NCBI GenBank assembly: GCA_035473395.1
Contig: DATIOF010000042.1
Span: 1 to 18,073 of the forward strand
Direction of reading: 5' to 3'
Length of the DNA: 18,073 nucleotides
DNA from: AC-32 sp035473395
GTDB taxonomy: Bacteria; Actinomycetota; Thermoleophilia; Gaiellales; Gaiellaceae
A program made the translations under genes and the position numbers. The notes beneath the pieces were generated by a model that worked only from the letters and a program-made list of their open reading frames with translations, made no database searches and was not told the origin of the DNA. Of this stretch, positions 1 through 6,270 are shown piece after piece; position 1 is the stretch's first letter, and the number at the start of each line of letters is the position of its first letter.

Positions 1-294
1 GCCCATGAACAGCGGCCGCCAGTGCCCGAGCATCGCCGCGCCGCCGGCGAGCACGCCCGCGAGCGGCCCGGCGTAATGCGTCGCCAGCAAGGCGGGCACG
101 AACCCCTTCAGCGTGTCGGCCAGCATCACCGGCACCCCGTAACGCGCGCCGTAGGTGCGCCAGACGTTGGTCGCGCCGATATTGCCGCTGCCCACCTTGC
201 GAATGTCCTCGTGCTTCAGCAGCCGCACCAGCCAGTAGCCGGTCGGGATGCTCCCGGCCAGATACCCGACGAGTGCGAAGAAAAGAGTGCTCAG
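1..294 (-). CDS. plsY: Glycerol-3-phosphate acyltransferase PlsY, N-terminal part (gene runs off the left edge)
   Basis: The visible 98 codons encode the start of PlsY, the inner-membrane enzyme that acylates glycerol-3-phosphate from acyl-phosphate in phospholipid synthesis. A first hydrophobic segment (about residues 2-17) is followed by the family motif GSGNIGATNVWRTYG at about 36-50. A second hydrophobic region with LADTLKGFVPALL follows, then GHWRP at the edge, where the second PlsY motif begins. The rest of the roughly 200-residue protein lies outside the window. No ATG, GTG or TTG opens this frame. The best start is a CTG (292-294) that overlaps the TGA of the upstream SOD-like gene, which suggests translational coupling. 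Family is certain from the motif; the start is uncertain. Confidence 0.9.
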   Translation of the reverse strand, partial: MSTLFFALVGYLAGSIPTGYWLVRLLKHEDIRKVGSGNIGATNVWRTYGARYGVPVMLADTLKGFVPALLATHYAGPLAGVLAGGAAMLGHWRPLFMG

Positions 295-911
295 GGCGTG
301 ATCTGGTACTGCTGGGCCCAGTCCTCGACGACGCCCCAGTCGAGGTTTGCGAAGAACGCCTCGATGTAGGACGCACGGTCGGTCTGGTAGTCGATGAAGT
401 ACGCGTGCTCGTAGACGTCGAGCGCGACGAGCGGCGTCGCGTTCCAGACCGGGAACGTGTTCTGGGCGTCGCCGATGTAGTTGAAGAGGCGGCCCTCGTC
501 CCAGTCGTAGGCCGTCCAGGCCCAGCCGCGGGCGGCCATTCCGGTTGCCTTCAGGTCGGCGCGCCAGTCCGCGACGGAGCCGAAGTCACGGGCGATCAGC
601 TCGCGGACGAGACCGTCGGGCTCGCCGCCGTTGCCGCCGAGATGCTCGAAGTAGAGCTCGTGGTTCTTGATCCCGCCGACCGCGAAGCTGAGGTCGACCT
701 TCAGCGCTCGCAGCTCCGAGTAGACCTGGTTGGCGGCCGACAGGTCGACCTCGCCGAGCTTGGCCAGGATCTCGTTGCGCTTGTTGACGTAGCCCTCGTA
801 GAGCTTGAAGTGCGCCTCGACCGCCTCCCGGGAGATGCCCTCCAGCTCGAGCAGCGCGGGCTTCAGCTGCCTGGGCGAGATCTCCTCTCGATTGAACGCG
901 AGCGTGGCCAC
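291..911 (-). CDS. Divergent Fe/Mn superoxide dismutase family protein
   Basis: This 206-residue protein has the iron/manganese SOD fold. All four metal ligands can be placed by alignment to E. coli SodB: H34, H84 (NHELYF), D165 and H169 (DVYEHAYF). The helical N-terminal domain is altered. The usual HxxKHHxxYV becomes HFKLYEGYV, one residue shorter, so the gateway histidine is missing, and the DVWEH tryptophan is tyrosine. It may bind metal but dismutase activity is doubtful. The start is a GTG at 909-911, preceded by a good -10 hexamer 8 bases away and no ribosome binding site. It is head-to-head with a canonical SOD and its stop touches plsY. Family call is firm; activity is unknown. Confidence 0.85.
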   Translation of the reverse strand: MATLAFNREEISPRQLKPALLELEGISREAVEAHFKLYEGYVNKRNEILAKLGEVDLSAANQVYSELRALKVDLSFAVGGIKNHELYFEHLGGNGGEPDGLVRELIARDFGSVADWRADLKATGMAARGWAWTAYDWDEGRLFNYIGDAQNTFPVWNATPLVALDVYEHAYFIDYQTDRASYIEAFFANLDWGVVEDWAQQYQITP

Positions 912-919
912 GACGGCTG

Positions 920-925
920 AGCATA
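920..925 (-). promoter_or_regulatory. -10 promoter element (TATGCT) of the SOD-like gene
   Basis: The minus strand reads TATGCT, then 8 bases, then the GTG start at 911. Transcription would begin at or next to the start codon, giving a leaderless mRNA. No clear -35 hexamer is seen at 17 bases; a weak TTGGCG lies closer. Confidence 0.5.
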
Positions 926-970
926 ACCACCCATCGGTCGCGCCAACCCGTTAGCCTCGCCAGGAAGCGA

Positions 971-979
971 GGAAAGGAG
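971..979 (+). promoter_or_regulatory. Ribosome binding site of the canonical SOD gene
   Basis: GGAAAGGAG lies 6 bases before the ATG at 986 and fixes that start. A possible -10 (TAGCCT, 952-957) sits further upstream, so unlike the opposite gene this mRNA should have a leader. Confidence 0.7.
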
Positions 980-985
980 TGCGGC

Positions 986-1621
986 ATGGCCTTTGAGGTT
1001 CCCCCTCTTCCCTATGACTACGGGGCGCTGGCGCCGACCATCGACGAAGAGACGATGCGCCTCCACCACGACAAGCATCACCAGGCCTACGTCGACAACG
1101 CGAACAAGGCGCTTGCCGGCACCGAGCATGCCGACAGCTCCGTCGAGCAGGTGCTGGCCGTCCTCGACACGCTCCCCGAGGAGATCCGGGCGACCGTGCG
1201 CAACAACGTCGGCGGCCATGCCAACCACTCGGTTTTCTGGGAGATCATGGGCCCGGGTGGCGGCGGCGCTCCCTCCGGGCGGCTTGGCGCGGCGATCAAC
1301 GACCTCTGGGGCGGACTGGACGACTTCAAGCAGGCGTTCAACGAGAACGGCGTCAAGCGCTTCGGCTCAGGCTGGACCTGGCTCGTCCACGACGGCACGG
1401 GGCTCTCGCTCTACTCGACCGCGAACCAGGACTCGCCGATCCTCACCGACGACTTCCCGATCCTCGGGAACGACGTCTGGGAGCATGCCTACTACCTCAC
1501 CTACCGCAACCGCCGGCCCGACTACCTAGAGGCCTGGTGGAACGTCGTCAACTGGGAGGCGGCCGAGGAGCGCTACCAGGAGGCGCTCGCGGAGATGGAG
1601 CGGAGGACGACGAACGACTGA
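986..1621 (+). CDS. sodA: Superoxide dismutase, Mn type (Fe/Mn family)
   Basis: This 211-residue protein is a full-length Fe/Mn SOD that converts superoxide to oxygen and hydrogen peroxide in the cytoplasm. The N-terminal LPYDYGALAP is typical. Metal ligands are H27 (HHDKHHQAYV), H81 (GGHANHSVFW), D163 and H167 (DVWEHAYYL). G77 and Q148 (in the NQDSP motif) are the residues usually found in manganese rather than iron enzymes, so Mn is predicted; a cambialistic enzyme cannot be excluded. The start is ATG with a clear ribosome binding site. Its 3' end overlaps or abuts the next gene, so it probably leads an operon with the SDR, sigma and anti-sigma genes. Confidence 0.95.
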   Translation: MAFEVPPLPYDYGALAPTIDEETMRLHHDKHHQAYVDNANKALAGTEHADSSVEQVLAVLDTLPEEIRATVRNNVGGHANHSVFWEIMGPGGGGAPSGRLGAAINDLWGGLDDFKQAFNENGVKRFGSGWTWLVHDGTGLSLYSTANQDSPILTDDFPILGNDVWEHAYYLTYRNRRPDYLEAWWNVVNWEAAEERYQEALAEMERRTTND

Positions 1622-1652
1622 GCGCTCCCGGCGCGCGCTCGTCACGGGCGGC

Positions 1653-2288
1653 GTGGGCCGCGTCGGCGAGGCGATCGTTCGCCGGCTCGAAGATGACGGC
1701 TGGAAGGTCGTCGCGGCCGGGCGCGCCGACGGAGACGTCTCGCGGCCCGACGAGGCGCGGGCGCTTGTCGAGCGCGCGGTCCAGGAGCTCGGCGGCCTCG
1801 ACCTGCTGGTGAATGCAGCCGGTGAGGGCTTCGCGCCCAAGTCGTTCGACGAGCTCGACGAGGCGGACTGGGACGCGGCCTTCGGCGCGACCGCCAAGGG
1901 CAGCTTCTTCGTCACCCAAGCCGCGGCGCCGCCTCTCAGGGAGGCGCACGGCTGCGTGGTGATGATCGAAGACGTTGCCGCCTACCAGCCATGGCCGGCC
2001 TTCGCCGCGCATTCGGCAGCCAAGGCGGCGCAGGCGATGCTCACTCGGGTTCTCGCGCGCGCGCTCGCGCCCGAGGTGCGTGTCTGCGGCGTGGCGCCAG
2101 GCCCCGTGGCGATCGAGCCCGGCCAGGAGGAGCGCCGGGCGGCAGAGACGCTGCTCGGGCGCGTCGGCTCGCCCGACGACGTCGCCGAGGCAGTCCTCTA
2201 TCTGGCCGGCGCGGGCTTCGTCACGGGCACCACGCTCGTGGTCGACGGCGGCCGCTCGCTCAAATCCGGCGGGCCTCCGGAGGCGTAG
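1653..2288 (+). CDS. Short-chain dehydrogenase/reductase family protein, atypical active site
   Basis: This is a classical-size SDR with a Rossmann fold for NAD(P). Counting from the GTG at 1653, it shows the adenine-ring NAAG motif (54-57), PGPVAIEP, and a C-terminal VTGTTLVVDGG. The nucleotide-binding strand and TGGVGRVG lie partly upstream of this GTG: the frame stays open to 1530 and encodes RRALVTGGVGRVGEAI from about 1629. No ATG, GTG, TTG or CTG codon exists upstream, so the true start is unclear. An ACG at 1614, 7 bases after GGAGG (1602-1606), is one option. The catalytic Ser is replaced (MIEDVAA) and the Tyr of YxxxK is His (H120, K124). Substrate unknown. Lies between SOD and the sigma factor in one apparent transcript. 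Confidence 0.8.
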   Translation: MGRVGEAIVRRLEDDGWKVVAAGRADGDVSRPDEARALVERAVQELGGLDLLVNAAGEGFAPKSFDELDEADWDAAFGATAKGSFFVTQAAAPPLREAHGCVVMIEDVAAYQPWPAFAAHSAAKAAQAMLTRVLARALAPEVRVCGVAPGPVAIEPGQEERRAAETLLGRVGSPDDVAEAVLYLAGAGFVTGTTLVVDGGRSLKSGGPPEA

Positions 2289-2299
2289 AAAGCAATGCG

Positions 2300-2908
2300 A
2301 TGGAGCTCGCGCTCAACAGCATCCGCTTGCCGCGTGGGTCGGAACCAGCCACCATCCCCGCGGTGGCGGCGAACGACCTCAGCGACGGTGAGCTGATCAG
2401 CCGGACCGCCGACGGCGACCGGGGGGCCTTCGACGTCCTCTACCGGCGCTACTCGCGGCCGGTCTTCGGGCTCGCACTGCGCCGGCTCGGCGACCGTGGC
2501 CGCGCCGAGGACGCGGTGCAGGAGACCTTCGCCTCGATCTGGCGCGCCGCCCGCAGCTATCGGCCCGAGCGCGGGCCCGGCGCGCCTTGGCTCTACGCGG
2601 TCGCACGCAATGCGATCACCGACCGCGGCCGCGCCCGGTACGAGACCCCGGCCGAGGTGCCCGACTCGGCCTCCCCGGACGCCGGGCCGGCCGAGCGTGC
2701 AGAGTCGAGCTGGACGGCCTGGCGCGTCCACCGCGCCATGGAGGAGCTGAACACGAACGAGCGCAGCGTGATCGAGCTCGCCTACTGGAGCGGTCTCTCG
2801 CAGTCGGAGATCGCCGAGTTCCTGAACATCCCGCTCGGCACGGTCAAGACCCGAACGCGCGCCGCGCTCTCCCGGCTCGCCGTCCTGCTCGAGGAGGAGC
2901 TCGGATGA
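2300..2908 (+). CDS. RNA polymerase sigma factor, ECF (sigma-70) family
   Basis: This 202-residue protein has the two ECF domains. Region 2 is at about 40-112, with DVLYRRYSRPVFGLA and the -10-reading segment AEDAVQETFASIWRAARSY. A linker rich in Pro, Ser and Asp follows at 115-138. Region 4 is at about 143-197, with helix-turn-helix LSQSEIAEFLNIPLGTVKTR that reads the -35 element. I chose the ATG at 2300, 11 bases after the SDR stop, because the family homology begins shortly after it. Upstream reading in this frame is only a shadow of the SDR gene. Its TGA overlaps the ATG of the anti-sigma gene. It probably belongs to the SigK/SigL-like group that pairs with RskA proteins. Signal sensed is unknown. 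Confidence 0.93.
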   Translation: MELALNSIRLPRGSEPATIPAVAANDLSDGELISRTADGDRGAFDVLYRRYSRPVFGLALRRLGDRGRAEDAVQETFASIWRAARSYRPERGPGAPWLYAVARNAITDRGRARYETPAEVPDSASPDAGPAERAESSWTAWRVHRAMEELNTNERSVIELAYWSGLSQSEIAEFLNIPLGTVKTRTRAALSRLAVLLEEELG

Positions 2909-3522
2909 GCGACCGCGAGCGCCCGAACTTCGACGAGCTCGCCGGCGGCGACGACCTCAGTCCCGAGGAGGCCGCGCGCCTGGAGCGCGTTCACGATCTG
3001 CTGATCGAGGCAGGGCCGCCGCCCGAGCTGCCGCCGCACCTGCTGCAGGAGCCCGACCCCGAGGGCGCGCGCCGCGACAACGTCGTCGGCCTGCCGCGCC
3101 GCCGCACGGGCGCGCTGCTCGGCATCGCCGCAGCGCTCGCGCTGACCGCCTTCCTGGGCGGTTTCGTGTGGGGCACCAAGCATGCGCCGTTCAACGAGGA
3201 CTTCTCGGTGCCGATGCACAGCACGGCCTCCGGCTCACAGGCGAAGGCCGTGATCCACGTGGGCAAGGCCGACTCGGCGGGCAACTGGCCGCTGAAGCTG
3301 GACGTCGAGAACCTGCCCGCGCTGCCGAAGGGCCAGTACTACGAGATGTTCCTGAGCCGCGGCGCCGACCAGCGCGCGGCCTCGTGCGGCACGTTCCGCG
3401 TCTCGGGACCGAGCAGCAACGTCCGCCTGAACGCGCCCTACCGCCTGAGCACGTTCAACGGCTGGATCGTGACCCGTGAGAACCCGGGCAGCGGCAAGCA
3501 CCCCGTGGTGCTGTCGACCTAG
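2905..3522 (+). CDS. Anti-sigma factor, RskA-like, single-pass membrane protein
   Basis: This 205-residue protein should hold the preceding sigma factor at the membrane. The order is a cytoplasmic acidic region (1-66), one transmembrane helix (about 69-89, LLGIAAALALTAFLGGFVWG), and an extracytoplasmic domain (about 95-205). The outer domain shows the RskA pattern of GQYYEMFL, CGTFRVSG, and FNGWIVTRENP ending in PVVLS. The cytoplasmic part is short and has no HxxxCxxC zinc motif, as is common in RskA-type proteins. Its ATG overlaps the sigma stop (ATGA), the classic arrangement for a sigma/anti-sigma pair. Its TAG stop shares CTAG with the stop of thyX on the other strand. Regulation is likely by membrane proteolysis, from family knowledge. 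Confidence 0.85.
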   Translation: MSDRERPNFDELAGGDDLSPEEAARLERVHDLLIEAGPPPELPPHLLQEPDPEGARRDNVVGLPRRRTGALLGIAAALALTAFLGGFVWGTKHAPFNEDFSVPMHSTASGSQAKAVIHVGKADSAGNWPLKLDVENLPALPKGQYYEMFLSRGADQRAASCGTFRVSGPSSNVRLNAPYRLSTFNGWIVTRENPGSGKHPVVLST

Positions 3523-4226
3523 GGTGCTGTGCGATCGTTCGCGAGGAAGGCCGCGTACGTGACCGGCATCTTCTCTTCGAGGAAGCGCTCGCAAGCCTCG
3601 GCGTAGCGGCGGATCTCGCGTTGCGCCGTCTCGGAGTTGCGCAGCGAGAGGAAGTTCATCAGCGAGCGCGCGTTGACCGTCCAGTAGAACTCGGTGTAGG
3701 CGCCAACCGGGAGCACGCTGCGCGCGAGCTCACGCGCCACGCCGAGGTCGACCAGCTGCTCGTACGCCTGGTAGGCGGTCTCGTAGACGGCCTGCAGCTT
3801 CTCGCGCGTCTCCTCGGCGAGCTCGTCGGAGACCGGCTCGAACGAGTAGGCACCCGGCTTGCCGACCTGGCTGCGCACGTCCTCGGCCGCGGGCACGTAG
3901 AAGTCGTCGGTCGCCTTCGCGTAGCGGAGGCTGAACTCGTTGAACGAGCCGACGCGGTGCCGGAACCACTCGCGCGCGACGAAGATCGGGCAGCGGACGT
4001 GGAAGCGGAAGGCGTTGTGCTCGAACGGCGTCCCGTGCCGCTCGCGCATCAGGAAGCGGATCAGGCCCTCGTCGGACTCGTCGAGCTCCTCCTTGCGGCG
4101 GGCGAAGCTGACCCTCGCGCCGTTGGCGACCGAGAGGTCGTCGGCCATCGCATCGTCGAGCCGGACGAAGCCGTGGTCGAGGACAGGGATGGTGTTGTCC
4201 GGTATCACTTCGGCCGTGACCGCCAC
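3519..4226 (-). CDS. thyX: Flavin-dependent thymidylate synthase ThyX
   Basis: ThyX methylates dUMP to dTMP using methylenetetrahydrofolate, FAD and NADPH. With the start used here (235 residues) the signature RHRVGSFNEFSLRY is at 89-102. Other family features are RHGTPFEH (63-70) and the C-terminal ARSLMNFLSLRNSETAQREIRRYA. Three GTG codons could start it (4259, 4226, 4208). I chose 4226 because a TAGACT -10 hexamer ends 7 bases upstream, matching other genes in this window. The longer form would run through that promoter and into the DUF72 gene. Size and motif are normal. Its start region overlaps the DUF72 start head-to-head, and its stop overlaps the anti-sigma stop. Confidence 0.95.
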   Translation of the reverse strand: MAVTAEVIPDNTIPVLDHGFVRLDDAMADDLSVANGARVSFARRKEELDESDEGLIRFLMRERHGTPFEHNAFRFHVRCPIFVAREWFRHRVGSFNEFSLRYAKATDDFYVPAAEDVRSQVGKPGAYSFEPVSDELAEETREKLQAVYETAYQAYEQLVDLGVARELARSVLPVGAYTEFYWTVNARSLMNFLSLRNSETAQREIRRYAEACERFLEEKMPVTYAAFLANDRTAP

Positions 4227-4878
4227 GCCGGCGAGTCTAGCGGGGCTGTATGTCGGCACTTCCGGCTGGTCCTACCCGACCTGGAAGCCGGGTTTCTACG
4301 CCCTGGGCACCAAGTCTGAGGACTTCCTGCGGTACTACGCCGAGCGCTTCCCGACGGTCGAGCTGAACACGACGGGCTACCGGTTGCCTCGTGAGGAGCT
4401 GTTCGAGCGGTGGGCCGAGCAGACGCCGCCCGGCTTCCGCTTCGCGCCCAAGCTGAACGCGCACCGGCGCTCCGACTACGGGACGTTCGCCGAGCGGGTC
4501 GGGCTGCTCGGCGAGCGGCTCGGCCCGATCCGCGTCGTCGTGGCCGCCGCTCGCGACGACGGCCTGCTGAAGCTGGTGCTGGGCTCGTTCGATCCGTCGC
4601 TCTCACTGGCGATGGATCTCCGCCACAAGTCGTGGGACGGCATCGAAGCCGAGCTTCCGGCGAATGCCGCACGAGTGAACGCGCTCGAGGCCGACGCGCC
4701 CTTCCGCTACCTGCGGTTTCGCGAGCCGCCCTACGACGAGCAGGCACTCGGCAAGCTGGCCGAACGCATCGATCCGCAGATTTCTGCAGGCATTTGCGTC
4801 TACTGCTACTTCAGGCACGAGGACGAGCCGACCGCTCCCGAGTACGCCGCGAAGCTCCTCGCGGCCCTCGGAGGGTGA
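4216..4878 (+). CDS. DUF72 (YecE-like) family protein
   Basis: The protein opens with LYVGTSGWSYPTWKPGFY, the signature of the DUF72/YecE family, a TIM-barrel-like fold of unknown biochemical role. Other family features are VELNTTGYRLP (48-58), RFAPKLNAHR (75-84), DLRHKSW (134-140) and a C-terminal CYFRHEDEPTAPEYAAKLLAAL. At 220 residues it is a little shorter than usual. I chose GTG 4216, giving 10 residues before the family start; a CTG at 4246 is the alternative. The frame stays open far upstream only because it is antisense to thyX. It overlaps the chosen thyX start by 11 bases, so the two promoters must interleave. Confidence 0.8.
   Translation: MTATPASLAGLYVGTSGWSYPTWKPGFYALGTKSEDFLRYYAERFPTVELNTTGYRLPREELFERWAEQTPPGFRFAPKLNAHRRSDYGTFAERVGLLGERLGPIRVVVAAARDDGLLKLVLGSFDPSLSLAMDLRHKSWDGIEAELPANAARVNALEADAPFRYLRFREPPYDEQALGKLAERIDPQISAGICVYCYFRHEDEPTAPEYAAKLLAALGG
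4234..4239 (-). promoter_or_regulatory. -10 promoter element (TAGACT) of thyX
   Basis: On the minus strand TAGACT is followed by 7 bases and then GTG 4226. This spacing places the transcription start at the start codon and supports that GTG over the two alternatives. The element lies inside the first codons of the opposing DUF72 gene. Confidence 0.5.
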
Positions 4879-4900
4879 TGGCAATCCGCGCGAATCGCCG

Positions 4901-4906
4901 TACAGT
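4901..4906 (+). promoter_or_regulatory. -10 promoter element (TACAGT) of the cytidylyltransferase gene
   Basis: TACAGT sits 9 bases before GTG 4916 in the 37-base gap after the DUF72 gene. No ribosome binding site lies between, so the transcript is probably leaderless. No convincing -35 seen. Confidence 0.45.
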
Positions 4907-4915
4907 AGGCCTGTC

Positions 4916-5644
4916 GTGAAGGTCGTGATCTTCTGCGGGGGACGCGGGATGCGGCTCGAGAGCGGCAACTTCTCCGAGCGGCTCCCGAAGCCGATGTCCT
5001 CGATCGGCGGCCGCCCGCTGCTCTGGCACATCATGAGCTACTACGCCCACTTCGGGCATCGGCGCTTCGTGCTCTGCCTGGGGTACCGCGGCGGCGCCAT
5101 CCGCGACCACTTCCGAAAGCCGGAGTTCAAGCGCAACGGCTGGGAGATCGAATTCCTCGAGACCGGCCTCGACGCGAGCATCGGTGAACGCTTCGCGGCG
5201 GCGCGCGACTCGATCGATGAGGACGTCTTTCTCACGTCCTACGGCGACACGCTCACCGACGCCGACCTGCCGACGCTGGTGCGGACGCGTGAGGAGAGCG
5301 GCAAGCTCGGGAGCTTGCTTGCCGTCCCGCCGAACTACACGTTCAACGTCGTCACGAGCGACGAGCACGATGTCGTCACCGGCTTCCACGACGTCGCCGA
5401 CTCGCCGCTCTGGATCAACGGCGGCTTCTTCGTCTTCGACCGGCGCGTCTTCGATTACGTCCAGGACGGCGACGACATGCCAGAGATTCTCGGAAGGCTG
5501 ATCGCCGACCGCGAGCTCATGGCGATCAAGTACGGCGGCTTCTGGTCGCCGATGGACACGCTCAAGGACCGCGAGCGCCTCGAAGCCCTTGTCCGCGGGG
5601 GCCGAGGCATCTGGCAGGTCTGGGCGCCCGCCGGCGCATGCTGA
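4916..5644 (+). CDS. rfbF: Glucose-1-phosphate cytidylyltransferase (RfbF-like nucleotidyltransferase)
   Basis: The 242-residue protein matches the enzyme that joins CTP and glucose-1-phosphate to CDP-glucose, the entry to CDP-deoxysugars in surface polysaccharides. Seen in order: the nucleotide loop MKVVIFCGGRGMRL, the sugar-nucleotide motif LPKPMSSIGGRPLLWHIMSYY, then LCLGYRGGAIRDHF. Further on come LTSYGDTLTDADL, WINGGFFVFDRRVFDYV and the C-terminal GGFWSPMDTLKDRERLEAL. It is about 15 residues shorter than typical RfbF, and the central segment normally rich in Thr and Gly is divergent. The substrate could therefore be another sugar phosphate or nucleotide. Start is GTG without a ribosome binding site. 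The stop overlaps the following deacetylase gene, so the two are co-translated. No CDP-glucose 4,6-dehydratase is visible nearby. Confidence 0.82.
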   Translation: MKVVIFCGGRGMRLESGNFSERLPKPMSSIGGRPLLWHIMSYYAHFGHRRFVLCLGYRGGAIRDHFRKPEFKRNGWEIEFLETGLDASIGERFAAARDSIDEDVFLTSYGDTLTDADLPTLVRTREESGKLGSLLAVPPNYTFNVVTSDEHDVVTGFHDVADSPLWINGGFFVFDRRVFDYVQDGDDMPEILGRLIADRELMAIKYGGFWSPMDTLKDRERLEALVRGGRGIWQVWAPAGAC

Positions 5645-6270
5645 AGCTCGACCTCGGGGCCGGGCGCGAGCGCATGGCCGTGCTCGCCATCGGCGCGCAT
5701 GCCGATGACATCGAACTGGGGTGCGGCGGCACGCTGCTGCGTCTGGCCGGCCAGGTCCAGGAGCTCGAGCTGACGTGGGTCGTGCTCAGCGCTGCCGGCG
5801 CGCGGCGCCAGGAAGCCGAGGCGGGAGCGCGGGCCTTCGGCGCGACCACGGTCGAGATCCACGACTTCGAGGACGCGTTCTTCAAGTACGGCCGCGAGGT
5901 GAAGGACTACTTCGAGACGCTCAAAGCGGTCGAGCCCGACCTCGTCCTCACCCACACCGACAACGATCGCCACCAGGACCACAGGCTCGTCGCCGAGCTG
6001 ACCTGGAACACCTTCCGCGACCACCTGATCCTCGAGTACGAGATCCCCAAGTACGACGGCGACCTCGGCGCCCCCAACGTCTTCGTCCACCTCGACGAGG
6101 AGGTCGCCAGGCGCAAGGTCGAGGGCCTGCTCGAGTGCTTCGGCTCGCAGCGCTCGAAGGAATGGTTTACGGAAGACCTCTTTCTCGCCCTGCTGCGGCT
6201 GCGCGGGATGGAGTCCCGTGCACCGAACGGCCTCGCCGAAGGTTTCTACGGGCGCAAGCTGGCCGTCTGA
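5638..6270 (+). CDS. PIG-L/LmbE-family metal-dependent deacetylase
   Basis: This 210-residue protein belongs to the zinc-dependent family that removes acetyl groups from N-acetylglucosamine-containing molecules (MshB, BshB, PIG-L). The first metal motif is AHADDIELGCGGT (20-32), with Ala in place of the usual Pro of AHPDD. The second is HTDNDRHQDH (106-115), supplying H112, D114 and H115. The C-terminal FYGRKLAV follows the family pattern. Its ATG lies 7 bases inside the end of the cytidylyltransferase gene. Such pairs usually act in making a modified nucleotide sugar or surface glycan, so a sugar N-deacetylase is inferred; a thiol-pathway role is possible but unsupported. The 3' end overlaps the opposing PLP enzyme by 25 bases. 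Confidence 0.83.
   Translation: MLKLDLGAGRERMAVLAIGAHADDIELGCGGTLLRLAGQVQELELTWVVLSAAGARRQEAEAGARAFGATTVEIHDFEDAFFKYGREVKDYFETLKAVEPDLVLTHTDNDRHQDHRLVAELTWNTFRDHLILEYEIPKYDGDLGAPNVFVHLDEEVARRKVEGLLECFGSQRSKEWFTEDLFLALLRLRGMESRAPNGLAEGFYGRKLAV

Noticed and set aside
273..920. Plus-strand frame of 215 codons opposite the SOD-like gene
   Set aside because: Val/Asp/Glu-rich antisense translation without a domain; the minus strand carries all four SOD metal ligands.
1991..2299. Upstream extension of the sigma factor frame
   Set aside because: It overlaps the SDR coding region in another frame and is Arg/Gly-rich; sigma homology begins after ATG 2300.
3940..4215. Upstream extension of the DUF72 frame through thyX
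   Set aside because: Antisense to thyX; DUF72 proteins begin at LYVGTSGW, close to GTG 4216.
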